Translations under genes and position numbers: made by a program | The notes under the pieces: generated by a model | The model's database searches: none | The model's input: only the letters and a program-made list of their open reading frames with translations | What the model was told of the DNA's origin: nothing | Part shown: piece by piece, positions 8,520 through 17,272 of the stretch | Position numbering within the stretch: the stretch's first letter is position 1 | Layout: every line of letters begins with the position of its first letter | From: Thermogemmatispora aurantia | GTDB taxonomy: Bacteria > Chloroflexota > Ktedonobacteria > Ktedonobacterales > Ktedonobacteraceae | Assembly: GCF_008974285.1 (NCBI RefSeq) | Contig: NZ_BKZV01000001.1 | Location: forward strand, 1,458,214 to 1,522,213 | Length of the DNA: 64,000 bases | Direction of reading: 5' to 3'

Positions 8520-9629
8520 ATGGCCCGTGTAAGCTTTGTACACGTTTACAAGCGGTTTGACAAGGTTGATGTGGTACGCGATATCAACCTTGAGGTGAAG
8601 GACCAGGAGTTCCTGGTTCTCGTCGGCCCATCGGGGTGCGGCAAAAGTACCTGCCTGCGCATGATCGCTGGGCTAGAGGAGCCAACCGCTGGAGAGATCT
8701 ACATCGGCGACATGCTGGTGAATGGGGTGGAGCCGAAAGAGCGCAATGTGGCGATGGTTTTCCAGAACTATGCCCTCTACCCTCACATGAATGTCTTTGA
8801 TAACATGGCCTTCAGCCTCAAGCTCCGTGGTGTCCCCCGCCAGGAGATTAAGAAGCGCGTACAGGAGGCTGCTGAGATCCTCGAAATCGCTCATCTCCTC
8901 AATCGCAAGCCCAAGGAACTCTCCGGTGGCCAGCGACAGCGTGTGGCGCTCGGGCGCGCCATTGTGCGTGATGCGCAGGTCTTCCTGATGGATGAGCCTC
9001 TGTCAAACCTGGACGCGAAGTTACGTGTGCAGATGCGGGCAGAGATCATTAAGCTGCACCGACGGGTGCAGACGACTTTTGTCTATGTGACTCACGACCA
9101 GGTGGAGGCGATGACGATGGGGGATCGCATCGTGGTCTTGCATCAGGGAGAGATTCAGCAGATGGGGCCTCCACAGGAGCTGTATGACCACCCTGCCAAT
9201 ATGTTTGTGGCTGGCTTTATCGGGTCTCCAGCAATGAATTTCTTCCCCGGTGCCCAGGTGGTAGAGGATGGGGACGGCGTGAGCATTGTGCTGGATGGTT
9301 TCGGACGGGTGCAAGTGCCGGCCTGCTATGTGGAGAAGGCCCGAGCGGCCAAGGGGCGCCAGGTGATCTTTGGCATTCGCCCCGAGCATTTGCGCGATGC
9401 TACCCTGCTGCCGGCGGGCGCTGATACGGCTTCAATGATTATGGCTCCGGTCGATGTCGTAGAGCATTTGGGGAGCGAGGTCCAGGTCCATATGTCGGCC
9501 AATGGCACGACTGTGGTGGCCCGCCTCGATCCGCGCTCGCATCCGGTGGTCGGCGAGCCGCTGAGGCTGCACGTTGACGCCGATCAGATCCATCTCTTCG
9601 ATGCAGAGACGGAGAAGGCTTACTTCTAG
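8520..9629 (+). CDS. ABC transporter ATP-binding protein, MalK/UgpC/MsmX type
   Basis: A 369-residue ATPase of the CUT1 sugar-importer class. It has Walker A GPSGCGKST (36-44), Q-loop Q82, signature LSGGQ (134-138) followed by RQRVALGRA, Walker B with D158-E159, and switch H192. The C-terminal third is a TOBE/OB regulatory domain with GIRPEHL, as in MalK. It would power uptake of oligosaccharides or glycerol-phosphate-type substrates at the inner face of the membrane. No permease or binding protein gene is nearby, and a promoter and terminator frame it as a single-gene unit. It may therefore serve several importers, as MsmX does in Bacillus; that is inference. Confidence 0.93.
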   Translation: MARVSFVHVYKRFDKVDVVRDINLEVKDQEFLVLVGPSGCGKSTCLRMIAGLEEPTAGEIYIGDMLVNGVEPKERNVAMVFQNYALYPHMNVFDNMAFSLKLRGVPRQEIKKRVQEAAEILEIAHLLNRKPKELSGGQRQRVALGRAIVRDAQVFLMDEPLSNLDAKLRVQMRAEIIKLHRRVQTTFVYVTHDQVEAMTMGDRIVVLHQGEIQQMGPPQELYDHPANMFVAGFIGSPAMNFFPGAQVVEDGDGVSIVLDGFGRVQVPACYVEKARAAKGRQVIFGIRPEHLRDATLLPAGADTASMIMAPVDVVEHLGSEVQVHMSANGTTVVARLDPRSHPVVGEPLRLHVDADQIHLFDAETEKAYF

Positions 9630-9708
9630 CACTCGGGCACTGATCCGTCTGGATTGACGGCCTGCCTCCATTTCCCCTTGTCAGGCGGGTAAGAGGGTTG
9701 ATCACTCA

Positions 9709-9755
9709 GGCCAGGCTGGTTCTGTCTCCTGCTGTTACCAGCCTGGCCTTTTTTT
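9709..9755 (+). terminator. Terminator of the ABC ATPase gene
   Basis: A perfect 12-bp stem GGCCAGGCTGGT (9709-9720) with 9737-9748, then seven T. It is 80 bases after the stop codon. Confidence 0.92.
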
Positions 9756-9854
9756 GCGTTAGCAGGAGAGAGAAAGTTTCCTGTCCGCAAGCAGCAGGAC
9801 AATTGCCAGCCAGAGCAAAGCCGACATCCCCTTACTTTACCCCTGACACCGCTC

Positions 9855-10325
9855 CTATCTTGCCCTACCCTCTCCAGTCAGGCTGCCCCAGATCACGCGC
9901 AGGTCACGCGCTGTCAGGCGGGTGGGAGCAGTTCTAGCAAGGGCTTCTTGCCATTGAGCTTCGCTGAGACTGTTCACCCAACGACGAATCTGGGAGAAGT
10001 TCGCAGGCTCGCCGCGTTCTTCCTTCTTCCAGAGCTGGGCCAGGCTCTCGGCCACGGGGCGTGGTACACCGCTCATGCGCAACCAGACCGCTTCTTTGCG
10101 ACGCACGCCGAAGTAGAGCATCGCCGGAACATAGGGGGCCTCGCCGCGGTCGGGCGCTTCCTGGTCACTGAGATAGATAGTCTGTAAAGCCCCCATTCCC
10201 CAGGAAATGAGACTGAGCTGGTTGAAGAAATCGGTATCCAGCTCGCCAGAAGCTCGCTCAGATGCGGGTTGCTCAGCGAGCCGGGCCAGTACGTGCAGGG
10301 GCTGGCCGTTGACCCAGGCGTTCAT
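9855..10325 (-). CDS. Unknown protein, third gene of a small operon (possible frameshifted continuation)
   Basis: A 156-residue protein I do not recognise. It has a soluble, mostly helical look with a possible sheet region around VPAMLYFGVRRKEAVWLRM. It lies 8 bases after the stop of the 172-residue gene, in another frame. No ribosome site is visible before the ATG at 10325, and this frame stays open upstream through the last 28 bases of the preceding gene. It could be translated by coupling, or the two reading frames could be one gene of about 330 codons broken by a frameshift. No domain decides this. Confidence 0.55.
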   Translation of the reverse strand: MNAWVNGQPLHVLARLAEQPASERASGELDTDFFNQLSLISWGMGALQTIYLSDQEAPDRGEAPYVPAMLYFGVRRKEAVWLRMSGVPRPVAESLAQLWKKEERGEPANFSQIRRWVNSLSEAQWQEALARTAPTRLTARDLRVIWGSLTGEGRAR

Positions 10326-10333
10326 CGTCTGAG

Positions 10334-10852
10334 CTAGCTGAGGAAGTGATAGAGGCTTGCGCTATGGTGACGGTCCAGTCGGAGCCGAAGGTCGCTGCTC
10401 GGATCAAGCCGGAAATGGCTCAGATCAAGCCGCACTTCGGCGTTGCGCTCTCCCAGGAGGCCAGCCATCCCCAGGTGAAAGGCCAGGTTGAGGACCGGAG
10501 ACAGACCTTCTTCGGCCAGCTCTTGCTCGATGAGCTGAAACCCAGGATGAGCAGGATCTGCGGCTCCCTCTCCCCGAGGCAGAAAGGCAAGCGCCCGCCA
10601 GCAGGCATACGCGGTGCGAAAAGCGTCAATGGCCCCCTCACGATCTTCGTCATGTCCGTTGAGGACGCTGCGATACAGCTTTATGCCCTCCACCTCATGC
10701 AGGTAGCCATACTGCAGCATGGTCTTGAGCTGTTCTCGATCATATTGGCCATCGTCGTGGGACAGAGCAATCCGCAGCGTGGTGCGACTGTTAATTGTCC
10801 GAATCGCCTGATCAATCGCTAGCTCGTGGGTAAGGTCACGCAGCGCCTTCAT
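10334..10852 (-). CDS. Unknown protein, second gene of a small operon
   Basis: A 172-residue protein of no family I recognise. It is soluble and charged, with a likely helix-rich middle (DREQLKTMLQYGYLHEVEG) and a C-terminal part containing NLAFHLGMAGLLGERNAEVR. The ATG at 10852 overlaps the stop of the upstream 42-codon gene in the arrangement ATGA, a typical sign of translational coupling, and has GAAGGG seven bases upstream. The last 28 bases overlap an open frame that leads into the gene at 9855. Confidence 0.65.
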   Translation of the reverse strand: MKALRDLTHELAIDQAIRTINSRTTLRIALSHDDGQYDREQLKTMLQYGYLHEVEGIKLYRSVLNGHDEDREGAIDAFRTAYACWRALAFLPRGEGAADPAHPGFQLIEQELAEEGLSPVLNLAFHLGMAGLLGERNAEVRLDLSHFRLDPSSDLRLRLDRHHSASLYHFLS

Positions 10853-10977
10853 GAGGACCCTTCTCCCCCCTCCCGCCAGGTATCTTCGTGGTCACCGCCC
10901 ACCGGCTCGTAGACGCGATAGTGATGTTCCCCTCGATCATAGTTTTCAACACATAAGAAATACGGTCTGCTGGTCAC
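10849..10977 (-). CDS. Very small protein, first gene of the operon
   Basis: Found by translating the spacer by hand. It is 42 residues, reading MTSRPYFLCVENYDRGEHHY and then RVYEPVGGDHEDTWREGGEG plus SS. The GTG at 10977-10975 has GAGAGG six bases upstream, which is ideal. The TGA stop overlaps the next gene's ATG (ATGA). The aromatic first half and acidic second half look like a real protein rather than random sequence. I know no family for it. Confidence 0.55.
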   Translation of the reverse strand: MTSRPYFLCVENYDRGEHHYRVYEPVGGDHEDTWREGGEGSS

Positions 10978-11243
10978 CAGAAGCCTCTCGCTCTCCGCCG
11001 GCTATTGCCGGTATCATTTCTATTCGGTGAGGATTATAGATGATTGTTGCATCTCTGTCTATCTCCTTCTACTACTATTAATCTTGTGCAACTATCTGAC
11101 AATACATGATAGAGAGGAGCGGCTTTTCAGCAGGTTATATCAGCAAGCAGCATCGCTGAATAACCAAAGAGAATCTGGCAACCTGGCATCTTCACGACTG
11201 GCAGACCAGGCAGACAGATTCTCCTCGGCTTTGACTTTCAAAG
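10978..11243. other. AT-rich spacer
   Basis: No gene is visible. The stretch 11020-11130 is clearly AT-richer than the surroundings and probably holds the promoter of the minus-strand operon that starts at 10977. I could not fix a convincing -35/-10 pair. Confidence 0.35.
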
Positions 11244-11285
11244 GAGGGCGCGGGCCCCCACACCCCCAGAAAGACCCGCGCCCTC
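11244..11285 (-). terminator. Terminator at the end of the fatty-acid cluster
   Basis: A perfect 11-bp GC-rich stem (GAGGGCGCGGG at 11244-11254 with 11275-11285). On the minus strand it is followed by CTTTGAAAG. It sits 33 bases after the R2lox stop codon. The U-run is short, so efficiency is uncertain. Confidence 0.6.
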
Positions 11286-11318
11286 GCTCCATCACTGGCT
11301 CGCTCGCCTCACGCCAGC

Positions 11319-12248
11319 CTAGGCGACCGCTGGCAGGAAGTCAGAGGGGACGCCGATGACCTTGAGCTTCTTGCGCAGTGAGTTCATGCCGAACCTGAGC
11401 AGCTCGTCGGGGTCCTCGCCAAAGCTGCTCAACAAGGCTCGCTGGAAGTCCGAGAGATAGAGGATGTCATGGATCTGCGGCATCCATTTCTGGATGGTGT
11501 CGCGGATGACCTCGGCATAACGGGCATCTTCCTGCACCATGTCCCGCAGGAAGCGCACACCGAAAAGGACGTGGCGCGACTCGTCGCGGGCAATGGCGTT
11601 GAAGCCCTGCTGGAAACCTGGATACCAGCCCATGCGCTTATTGCGGTTGAGCATGCTGCGCTGCCCGGCCAGGGCCAGGGTGCCCTCGGTAATGATGTGG
11701 TAGAGGGTGACGCCTTCGACGAGGTGCTCCAGCTTCTCGGGCTGGGCTTGAATGCGCTGGCCGATCTCGACCAGGCCCTCCATCAGGATCTGCCGCTCGC
11801 TTTCACGCAGTAAGGGACGAATCTGGACAAGCAGGGCCTCGATGTCTTCGCCTTCAAAGCCTAACGCTTCGCGGAAGAACCGGTCAAAGAAGACGGAGTG
11901 ACGCGCTTCGTCAACGAGCTGGGTGGTGAGAAAGATGCGCTGTTCTTCTTTGGGGGCTGCAGCACAGTAGGGGATGAGGGTGTGGGTGACGCTGACTTCA
12001 CCCTGGAAGAAGACGACGAAGCCGCTGATGTGCACCGGACGGGCTGCCTCTTCGATCTGGCTCCATTGCTGGCGGTCAGCGCTGAAGTCGATGTCCTGGG
12101 TGCTCCATTGCTGCTTCTCCCAGCGCTGGTACAGCTCGCGATAGGTCGGCAGGTTGACGAGTTTATCGTCAATCTCACCAACGATGATGGCGTCTCCTCC
12201 CAGTTGACCAAGCTCTCGCAGTGAGGCCTTGCTGACGTCGATCGCCAT
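11319..12248 (-). CDS. R2-like ligand-binding oxidase (R2lox)
   Basis: A 309-residue ferritin-like protein. The metal ligands are all visible: E84, E114 and H117 (DEARH), E188, E223 and H226 (DESRH). V87 lies three residues after E84 and Y183 lies five before E188, matching the Val-Tyr pair that is cross-linked in R2lox proteins such as Mycobacterium Rv0233. Class I ribonucleotide reductase R2 has a different metal-site arrangement, so I call this R2lox. Known members hold a Mn/Fe centre and a bound long-chain fatty acid. Its place after five fatty-acid degradation genes fits an oxidation step on acyl chains, which is inference. The start is the ATG at 12248, with GGAAAGGAG eleven bases before. 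Confidence 0.9.
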   Translation of the reverse strand: MAIDVSKASLRELGQLGGDAIIVGEIDDKLVNLPTYRELYQRWEKQQWSTQDIDFSADRQQWSQIEEAARPVHISGFVVFFQGEVSVTHTLIPYCAAAPKEEQRIFLTTQLVDEARHSVFFDRFFREALGFEGEDIEALLVQIRPLLRESERQILMEGLVEIGQRIQAQPEKLEHLVEGVTLYHIITEGTLALAGQRSMLNRNKRMGWYPGFQQGFNAIARDESRHVLFGVRFLRDMVQEDARYAEVIRDTIQKWMPQIHDILYLSDFQRALLSSFGEDPDELLRFGMNSLRKKLKVIGVPSDFLPAVA

Positions 12249-12473
12249 GATGGACTCGGCTCCTTTCCTTTCCTTGCGGCTAGGCCCCCGCTTCTGCGCG
12301 GAGGCGATCCTGCATTCCGCTGTCCTGGTGCGCTGTCTGGCAGTACTGCACGACTCCACCCGGCAGCAGGCAGCCGGAGGAACGGGTGCCGGTCGGCGCT
12401 ACCTCGGCTACCAGCCTACCGACACCCGCTGCTGTCGCCCCGGGCGGGACCGGCCACGCTGCGGGCGAGCAGA

Positions 12474-12517
12474 GGCTCTGGCCCGCGAGGTTTCGGCCGC
12501 TGCGGTGGGCCAGAGCC
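12474..12517. other. Hairpin between fadN and the R2lox gene
   Basis: The 373-base spacer 12249-12621 has no gene. It holds a perfect 11-bp inverted repeat (GGCTCTGGCCC at 12474-12484 with 12507-12517). There is no U-run on either strand, so it may affect mRNA stability or reduce read-through rather than terminate. Confidence 0.45.
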
Positions 12518-12621
12518 GCCGTGGGCGGCATCGCCCGCGGTCTGGCCCTGGCTTCGGTTGGCATGAGCCTGGCCCGATCGATGCGATAGCGATAGTGTTG
12601 ACTGCTCGCTATGGAGCAAGC

Positions 12622-15084
12622 TTAGTTGCGCAGGGGCTTGCCGGTCATAAGGATGGCCTGCATGCGCTCCTGCGTCTTCTCCATGCCGCAGAGGCTTAAG
12701 AATGCCTCGCGCTCCAGATCAAGCACTTGCTGCTCGGTCAACGGTGTCAGCGGCGAGGTGTTGCCGCCGGTGACGATGCGCGCCAGATGACGCCCGATGA
12801 CCGCATCGTGCTCGGTGATTTTGCCCGCGAGCAGCATGTTCTCGATCTGCTGCTCCAGGACGAGGCGCCCGCCCGGTCCAGGCAGCAGGAGCATGGCCGG
12901 CTGCGGCGGCTGCCAGCGCCCTGCTTCGCGCGCTTCGGCCAGGCGCAAGGCGTCGGCTTTGGCGTCGCGCAGCAGGAGATCGCGATTGGTGGTGATGCTG
13001 TCGCTCTTGCGCAGGAAGCGGTATTCCTGCGCCTCGACAGCGCTGGTGGCGACAGTGGCCATCGCCACCAGCTCAAAGACGCGCCGCGGGGCGGCAAATG
13101 GTCCTCCGGCACTACGCGATTGCTGGTCTTCGAGACGGGCCCCGTGGCGCAGGAGGAGTTCCTTGACGCCGCCACCGCCCGGCACGAGACCGGCCCCGAC
13201 TTCGACGAGGCCAATGTAGGTCTCGGCATGCGCGCGGACGTGGCTGCTATGCATGACGATTTCACAGCCACCTCCCAGGGTGCGCCCGGTAGGGGCTACG
13301 ACGACTGGGATGGGGCTGTACTTGAGAAGCATGTTGACCTGCTGGAAGGAGTTGACGGCCTGCTCCAGCATCTCCCACTGGCCGTTACGCGCGCCGACGA
13401 GCATCAGGAAGAGGTTGGCGCCCGCCGAGAAGTCCGGGGCGTCGTTGGCGATGACGATGGCCCGGAATTGCTTCTGCCCCTCTTCGACGGCATAGTGCAG
13501 CATCTCGATGATGTCCTGGTCGATGGCGTTCATCTTGGTGTGGAATTCGACGCAGACAACGCCATCGCCCAGGTCGATCAGCGAGGCCGAACCGTTCTCA
13601 CGGATGACCTTGTTCTGAGCCTTGGCTACGCTGAGGGAGAGGCTGCCGCGCAACTGTGGGACAGGCTGGTAGCTGCCGCTGTGGAAGTCGAAGTAGCGCC
13701 GCTGCCCAATGGGGCCGCTATAGAAGCGCCCTTCTCCCTGGGTGATGACCCGGCGCACTAGCTCGGGTAGACGAGCACCGTGCTTTTCAGCGAGAGCGCT
13801 GAGCGTGGCCGGCGCCTGCTCTTCGCTGACATCTTTAAAGGAAGGATGGGAGCGCAGGACGCGATAGAGCGTTTCGGGATGCTCCAGGAGAATATCCCAG
13901 CCTTCAAAGCTGCCCAGGTCGAAGTTGAAGCCCCAGCGCATGGCCTGGTCAACGGCGACGATGCTGTCAGCGATCTCCGGCGCCAGTCGCGCGGCGTAGA
14001 TCAGCGAGTCGGCCAGGGTCTCGCGCGCCAGTTGGGCAGCGCGATCGTTGCCATTGAGGACGGTCAGCATGCGCTGGCTGGGATCGTCGAGGTTGCGGGC
14101 AGCCCCTATGGATTCAAAGCGCGGCTTCTGTTGCGGCTGATACTCCAGGGTCTGCAGGTTGAGTTCGAGAATAGTGGATTCGCCGCCGGGATTCTTGATG
14201 CGCTTGTAGAAACCCTGGCCACTCTTCTCACCCAGCCAGCCGCGCCGTACCAGCTCGCGCACAACCTCGGGAACGCGGAAGATTTCGCGCTCGGGGTCGT
14301 CGGGGGCATTCTCGTAGATGTTGTCGGCGACATGGACCAGGGTGTCGAGGCCGGAGAGGTCGGCAGTGCGGAAGACCGCCGATTTGGGTCGCCCCATGCT
14401 GGGGCCAAGAATGGCATCGACCTCGCTGACGGTGTAGCCCTCTTCGAGGGCACGCCGGATGGTCGACAGGAAGCCGTAGACGCCGATGCGGTTGGCAATG
14501 AAGTTGGGCGTGTCTTTGGCCAGGACGACCCCCTTGCCCAGCACCTCGGTGGCGAAGTCCTGCATGAAGCTGACCAGGGCCGGATCGGTCTGCTGGTCGG
14601 GAACGATCTCCAGCAGGCGCATGTAGCGCACCGGGTTGAAGAAGTGGGTGATGAGGAAGTGGCGACGGAAGCGCTCGCTGCGCCCGGCAGTCAGCAGGTG
14701 AGCCGGCAGGCCGGAGGTATTCGAGCTGACGATAGTGTTGTCGCCCAGCAGCGGCTCCAGTCTGTCGTAGAGCTGCTGCTTGACGTCGAGACGCTCAAAG
14801 ACAGCTTCGACGACCCAGTCGGCCAGCGCAGCTTCTTGCAGGTTGTCTTCGATATTGCCAACGGTGATGAGTCTGGCTTGCTCTTTGCTGTAGAAGGCAG
14901 CGGGACGGGCTTTGAGGGCACGCTCCAGGCCGGCGCGCGCGACGCGGTTGCGGTCCGCTCCCGCATCAGGCGGCACGATGTCCAGCAGGAGGCTGGGAAT
15001 GCCGACGTTGGCAAGATGGGCGGCGATGGCAGCCCCCATGACGCCGGCCCCGATGACCGCTGCTTTGCGAATCTGGTACCCCAT
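12622..15084 (-). CDS. fadN: 3-hydroxyacyl-CoA dehydrogenase / enoyl-CoA hydratase, FadN type
   Basis: An 820-residue two-domain enzyme of beta-oxidation. The N-terminal NAD-binding fold starts AAVIGAGVMGAAIAAHLANVG (motif GAGVMG 12-17), followed by the hydroxyacyl-CoA dehydrogenase domains with SNTSGL and the HFFNPVRYM signature. The C-terminal half is a crotonase domain with FSAGANL and TLGGGCEIVMHS oxyanion-hole segments. Domain order is dehydrogenase then hydratase, as in Bacillus FadN and opposite to E. coli FadB. The ATG lies two bases after the thiolase stop, so the two are translationally coupled. This matches the fadN-fadA gene pair of Gram-positive bacteria. Confidence 0.93.
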   Translation of the reverse strand: MGYQIRKAAVIGAGVMGAAIAAHLANVGIPSLLLDIVPPDAGADRNRVARAGLERALKARPAAFYSKEQARLITVGNIEDNLQEAALADWVVEAVFERLDVKQQLYDRLEPLLGDNTIVSSNTSGLPAHLLTAGRSERFRRHFLITHFFNPVRYMRLLEIVPDQQTDPALVSFMQDFATEVLGKGVVLAKDTPNFIANRIGVYGFLSTIRRALEEGYTVSEVDAILGPSMGRPKSAVFRTADLSGLDTLVHVADNIYENAPDDPEREIFRVPEVVRELVRRGWLGEKSGQGFYKRIKNPGGESTILELNLQTLEYQPQQKPRFESIGAARNLDDPSQRMLTVLNGNDRAAQLARETLADSLIYAARLAPEIADSIVAVDQAMRWGFNFDLGSFEGWDILLEHPETLYRVLRSHPSFKDVSEEQAPATLSALAEKHGARLPELVRRVITQGEGRFYSGPIGQRRYFDFHSGSYQPVPQLRGSLSLSVAKAQNKVIRENGSASLIDLGDGVVCVEFHTKMNAIDQDIIEMLHYAVEEGQKQFRAIVIANDAPDFSAGANLFLMLVGARNGQWEMLEQAVNSFQQVNMLLKYSPIPVVVAPTGRTLGGGCEIVMHSSHVRAHAETYIGLVEVGAGLVPGGGGVKELLLRHGARLEDQQSRSAGGPFAAPRRVFELVAMATVATSAVEAQEYRFLRKSDSITTNRDLLLRDAKADALRLAEAREAGRWQPPQPAMLLLPGPGGRLVLEQQIENMLLAGKITEHDAVIGRHLARIVTGGNTSPLTPLTEQQVLDLEREAFLSLCGMEKTQERMQAILMTGKPLRN

Positions 15085-15086
15085 GA

Positions 15087-16283
15087 CTACGACAACCTCT
15101 CGATGATGGTCGCTACGCCCTGGCCGCCACCAACACAGAGGGTGGCCAGACCCAGGGTCTTGTCGGCGGTCTGCAGGTCGTTGATGAGCGTGGCGACGAT
15201 ACGGGCGCCGCTACAGCCCAAGGGATGGCCCAGGGCAATGGCGCCTCCATGCGGGTTGAGCTTCTCTTCGTCGATGCCCAGTTCCTGGATGACGGCCAGA
15301 TTCTGGACGGCAAAGGCTTCGTTGAGTTCGATGATGTCGATGTCGCTGAGCTGCATGCGCGCGCGCTGCAGCACTTTCTTGACCGCCGGAACCGGTCCAA
15401 TGCCCATGATGTCGGGCCGCACACCGGCGACGGCCATCGCGACGACGCGCGCCAGTGGCTGGATGCCGAGTTCGCGGGCCTTGTCGGCAGACATGAGGAC
15501 GACGGCAGCGGCTCCATCGTTGAGGGGGCTGGAGTTGCCGGCGGTGACGGTGCCGTCCTTGATGAAGGCCGGTTCCAGGGCGGCGAGCTTCTCCATCGAG
15601 GTGTCGCGCCGCGGCCCTTCGTCGGTCTCCATGATGCGCCCATCGGGCAGCTTGACCGGGACGATTTCGCGCTTGAAGAAGCCGCTGTCAATGGCGGCCA
15701 CGGCCCGCTGATGGCTGCGCAGGGCGAAGGCATCCTGGGCCTGGCGACTGATGTTGTATTTGCGCGCCAGGTTCTCAGCAGTCATGCCCATCGGGATGTA
15801 GCTGTAGAAGCCGTATTCTTGCTCGGTGGGCGGATAGGGCCAGTCGTATTTCTCGCCTTCGGCAGGCTTGATGAGGCGCGGGTTGAAGCTGGGGTTGAAG
15901 CCGCCCATTGGGACGCGCGACATGCTCTCGACGCCGGCAGCCACAATGGCCTCGCCCTGGCCCAGCATGATGCTCTGGGCAGCCATGTTGACAGCCTGCA
16001 GGCTGGAGGCACAGAAGCGGTTGACGGTGACGCCTCCACAGGTCTCGGGCAGGCCCGCCAGCGGGGCCACGATGCGGGCCATGTTCATGCCCTGCTCGCC
16101 TTCGGGGAAGGCACAGCCCAGGATGACATCTTCGATCAGCGCAGGGTCGAGCTGCGGTACACGATCAAGGGCGCCACGAATGGCAAAGGCGGCCAGGTCG
16201 TCGGGGCGAACGTCCTTGAGGGCGCCTTTGTTGGCGCGCCCGATCGGTGTGCGTACGGCACTGACAATGACAGCATCTATCAT
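15087..16283 (-). CDS. fadA: Acetyl-CoA acyltransferase (thiolase)
   Basis: A 398-residue thiolase that cleaves 3-ketoacyl-CoA to acetyl-CoA and a shortened acyl-CoA. The nucleophile is C91 in NRFCASSLQA, with H353 in GHPLGCSG and C383 in LCVGGGQG completing the active site. The start at ATG 16283 begins MIDAVIVSAVRTPIG, the normal thiolase start, and has GAGGAG ten bases upstream; the frame is open to 16430 but that part is not thiolase-like. It is coupled to fadN downstream. Confidence 0.95.
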   Translation of the reverse strand: MIDAVIVSAVRTPIGRANKGALKDVRPDDLAAFAIRGALDRVPQLDPALIEDVILGCAFPEGEQGMNMARIVAPLAGLPETCGGVTVNRFCASSLQAVNMAAQSIMLGQGEAIVAAGVESMSRVPMGGFNPSFNPRLIKPAEGEKYDWPYPPTEQEYGFYSYIPMGMTAENLARKYNISRQAQDAFALRSHQRAVAAIDSGFFKREIVPVKLPDGRIMETDEGPRRDTSMEKLAALEPAFIKDGTVTAGNSSPLNDGAAAVVLMSADKARELGIQPLARVVAMAVAGVRPDIMGIGPVPAVKKVLQRARMQLSDIDIIELNEAFAVQNLAVIQELGIDEEKLNPHGGAIALGHPLGCSGARIVATLINDLQTADKTLGLATLCVGGGQGVATIIERLS

Positions 16284-16525
16284 GGGGGATCTGCTCCTCG
16301 TCTCGGCTTGTTGTGACAACTGTGCACCAGCCTGGGCGGCATTCGTTGGACCGCCCGCTGGCAGAACAAGATTGTCTGAGATGTACTTGATACGTCGCTG
16401 ACATGTACTGAAGAGACAGACATTGAACACGGGCCGCGGACAGTCTGCGACAGAGCGAGGCGGCCCGGCCTCGTCCGCTGGTAGTCAGACAGTGTTTTAG
16501 TCAGGGGGCCGGCTGTCCGCCCTGT

Positions 16526-16957
16526 TCAGCTGCGATCTGTGTCTGGGCTGGCAGGCTCCGGCGCCTGGCGAATGATGCCCTGGGCGCTCCCACGCAGAAC
16601 CTCCTTGCCGTGCTGGTTGCGGCAGACTGAGACCAGTTCTAGAGAGAGGTAGCCGTCTCCGGGTTCCAGACGGCTGACAGTCATCTCGCAGCGAATACGG
16701 TCGCCGGCGAAGACTGGGCGCAGAAATTCCATCTGCATGCTGCGCGCGATAAAGTTGAGGTCGCCGCCCAGCTTCGTGGGGATGCTGGCGGTGAGCAGGC
16801 CCTGAACCATCAGCCGGCCCTGAGCGTCAGGCTGCATGTGATGGTGGCCCTTGTCGCCCGAAAGTTCGGCAAAGAGGCGGATGTCCTCCGCGCTAAAGGT
16901 GCGCTCGTGGCTCAGGACATCGCCAACCTGTAAGGGTCGCTGACTCTTGTTCTCCAT
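16526..16957 (-). CDS. MaoC-like hot-dog dehydratase
   Basis: A 143-residue single hot-dog-fold protein. The hydratase motif reads F-A-E-L-S-G-D35-K-G-H-H-H40, so the catalytic Asp and the His five residues later are kept, while the usual N-P between them is G-H. The C-terminal part (LEPGDGYLSLELVSVCRNQ) is typical of the MaoC group. It could be an (R)-specific enoyl-CoA hydratase or a related acyl-CoA handling protein. Within the cluster it would act on intermediates released from beta-oxidation. Starts at 16957 (ATG) and 16984 (GTG) are both possible; AAGGAG lies very close to the ATG. Confidence 0.8.
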   Translation of the reverse strand: MENKSQRPLQVGDVLSHERTFSAEDIRLFAELSGDKGHHHMQPDAQGRLMVQGLLTASIPTKLGGDLNFIARSMQMEFLRPVFAGDRIRCEMTVSRLEPGDGYLSLELVSVCRNQHGKEVLRGSAQGIIRQAPEPASPDTDRS

Positions 16958-17164
16958 AGACTCCTTGCTCCTGGCTGCTGGCACTCCCTTCTCTCCTGTC
17001 GCTCAGGGCAGGAAGGCTGGCCAGCGCGCTGCCAGAGCAGGCCATCCCATCCCTCAGCGGAGAGGCGGTGACCAGCCGGCGACGGCGGCGGAAAGAGGAG
17101 CTGGCTGGCGTTGCGCCCTCGCTCGCAGTCCACCAGCCGCCGTCGGCCTTTGGCACTCGGTCAT

Positions 17165-17183
17165 GCTATCCACACAGGATAGC
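17165..17183. promoter_or_regulatory. Candidate operator, copy 1, between fadE and maoC
   Basis: GCTATCC-acaca-GGATAGC is a perfect 7-bp inverted repeat. Its core TATCCAC...AGGATA recurs upstream of fadD at 21198-21211. It lies in the otherwise empty 315-base spacer 16958-17272. Confidence 0.5.
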
Positions 17184-17204
17184 TATGGGGGCAGGAGAGA
17201 GAAT

Positions 17205-17226
17205 CTGTCTGTCTGTCTGTCTGTCT
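17205..17226. repeat. CTGT microsatellite
   Basis: Five perfect CTGT units plus CT, in the spacer after the acyl-CoA dehydrogenase stop. Confidence 0.9.
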
Positions 17227-17272
17227 TCTTGCTTCCTTGCCCCTCGCTGGCTTTGACCAGCCTTGAGCCGGA

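Noticed and set aside
13780..15711. A 643-codon open frame on the + strand opposite fadN and the thiolase gene
   Set aside because: It is the antisense shadow of two clear genes in GC-rich DNA. Its translation has no domain, and the minus-strand genes have full catalytic motifs and ribosome sites.
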